DNA of 5,651 nt from Archaeoglobaceae archaeon (GTDB lineage: Archaea > Halobacteriota > Archaeoglobi > Archaeoglobales > JdFR-42): positions 1-5,651 of the forward strand of contig WAJW01000201.1 of assembly GCA_015523685.1 (NCBI GenBank), written 5' to 3'. A program made the position numbers and the translations under genes. Under the pieces are notes generated by a model. That model was not told the DNA's origin. It saw nothing but the letters and a program-made list of their open reading frames with translations, and made no database searches. Shown piece after piece: positions 5,090-5,651 of the stretch (positions are counted from its first letter, which is position 1; each line of letters starts with the position of its first letter).

Positions 5090-5651
5090 TTGAAAAAGCC
5101 TTCTGAAATACCAACTCCTGCAAGAATGGCCCTCCGGTATTTTACCAACAGCACCGCAAGAACACTGATAACAATAATTGTAGTTCTGATTGCGGTATCC
5201 CTCGTATACTCCACAACCGCCTTCACATTTCAGGCAAGAAAAAAAATAGAGAGCACAGTTGAGCTGACCGGTGCGGATCTCGTGGTGGTTCCTCACGGGA
5301 CGAAAAACACCTTTGAGGACACATTACTTGTCGGAAAGCCATCCTCCATGTACATGGACGCAGGTGTTTATGACAGAATTCTGGATATTGATCACGTTAA
5401 ACAGGCTACACCTCAGCTTTATGCGGTATCTCTTTCAAGTGCCCTTGCTTGCTGTGGACTTCCGGATACACAGGTTGTTGGAATTGACCCTGGAACGGAT
5501 TTCATAATCTCCCGTCTACTGCCTGCCGGACTCACACTCGATAATGGAGAGTGTATAACAGGATTTACGGTTATTGGGGATGTGGGTCAGACTCTCCCCT
5601 TTTTTGGAAAGAACTTCAGAATAAAATACAGACTTCCCTACACGGGAACCC
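5090..5651 (+). CDS. ABC transporter permease, FtsX/MacB-like (N-terminal part, runs off right edge)
   Basis: Reading from TTG at 5090 gives 187 codons without a stop up to the edge. A short basic N-terminus (residues 1-24, with ARMALRYFTNSTART) is followed by a membrane segment at about 25-45 (TLITIIVVLIAVSLVYSTTA). An extracytoplasmic domain begins with GADLVVVPHG. This is the start of a MacB/FtsX-type permease, in which one N-terminal helix precedes a large external domain and three further helices come later (family knowledge). Inside that domain are adjacent cysteines C121-C122 in ALACCGLP, a VVGIDPGTDFII stretch, and C155. I recall similar CC and I-G-x-D-P-x-T-D-F segments in permeases of anaerobes encoded beside metal-uptake or redox genes, but the substrate cannot be assigned. 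It is transcribed divergently from the redox operon; its ATPase partner is presumably downstream, outside the window. Confidence 0.85.
   Translation, partial: MKKPSEIPTPARMALRYFTNSTARTLITIIVVLIAVSLVYSTTAFTFQARKKIESTVELTGADLVVVPHGTKNTFEDTLLVGKPSSMYMDAGVYDRILDIDHVKQATPQLYAVSLSSALACCGLPDTQVVGIDPGTDFIISRLLPAGLTLDNGECITGFTVIGDVGQTLPFFGKNFRIKYRLPYTGT

Noticed and set aside
5000..5296. Minus-strand ORF of 98 codons with many cysteines
   Set aside because: It is antisense to the permease N-terminus and crosses both promoters; the plus-strand frame has a clear ribosome site, membrane helix and family motifs.

Overview
The window looks like chromosomal DNA of an anaerobic euryarchaeon, most plausibly a member of or near Archaeoglobales, although it contains no taxonomic marker. 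The clues are strong archaeal Shine-Dalgarno sequences (GGAGGTGA, GAGGTGA, GGGAGGT), AT-rich TATA-like elements 25-30 bases before gene starts, frequent AGA/AGG and ATA codons, tight gene packing, and redox and methyl-transfer families typical of sulfate-reducing or methane-cycling archaea. The organism call is inference.

Almost all of the window (about 1-4970) is one compact operon read on the minus strand, so transcription runs from right to left. In transcription order it holds: a 45-codon small ORF with a near-ideal ribosome binding site; a 475-residue flavoprotein oxidoreductase with a PCMH-type FAD domain; a 380-residue Fe-S protein with two four-cysteine motifs and two CCG domains (HdrD/GlcF type); a 339-residue MtaA/MtbA-type methylcobamide methyltransferase homologue of the uroporphyrinogen decarboxylase superfamily; a 345-residue ureohydrolase (arginase/agmatinase superfamily) with all metal ligands; and the N-terminus of a 4Fe-4S ferredoxin-like electron carrier that runs off the left edge. 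Genes overlap by 14-20 bases or are separated by 5-38 bases, so co-transcription is very likely.

At the right end (5090-5651) a divergent plus-strand gene encodes the start of an FtsX/MacB-like ABC transporter permease. The short region between the two units (4971-5089) carries TATA-like elements for both directions and a small inverted repeat near the predicted start of the minus-strand transcript.

Working model (inference): the flavoprotein oxidises an unidentified small organic substrate and passes electrons to the CCG-domain Fe-S protein and then to the membrane or to a thiol/disulfide or quinone pool. The MtaA-like protein handles a methyl group carried on a corrinoid protein encoded elsewhere. 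The ureohydrolase may cleave a C-N bond in the same substrate or a derivative. The C-terminal half of the flavoprotein lacks the signatures of D-lactate/glycolate dehydrogenases and looks more like the vanillyl-alcohol oxidase/4-cresol dehydrogenase group. The combination is the most interesting aspect of the window: a possible uncharacterised catabolic cassette with a small protein at its head. No CRISPR array, tRNA, rRNA or insertion sequence was seen.
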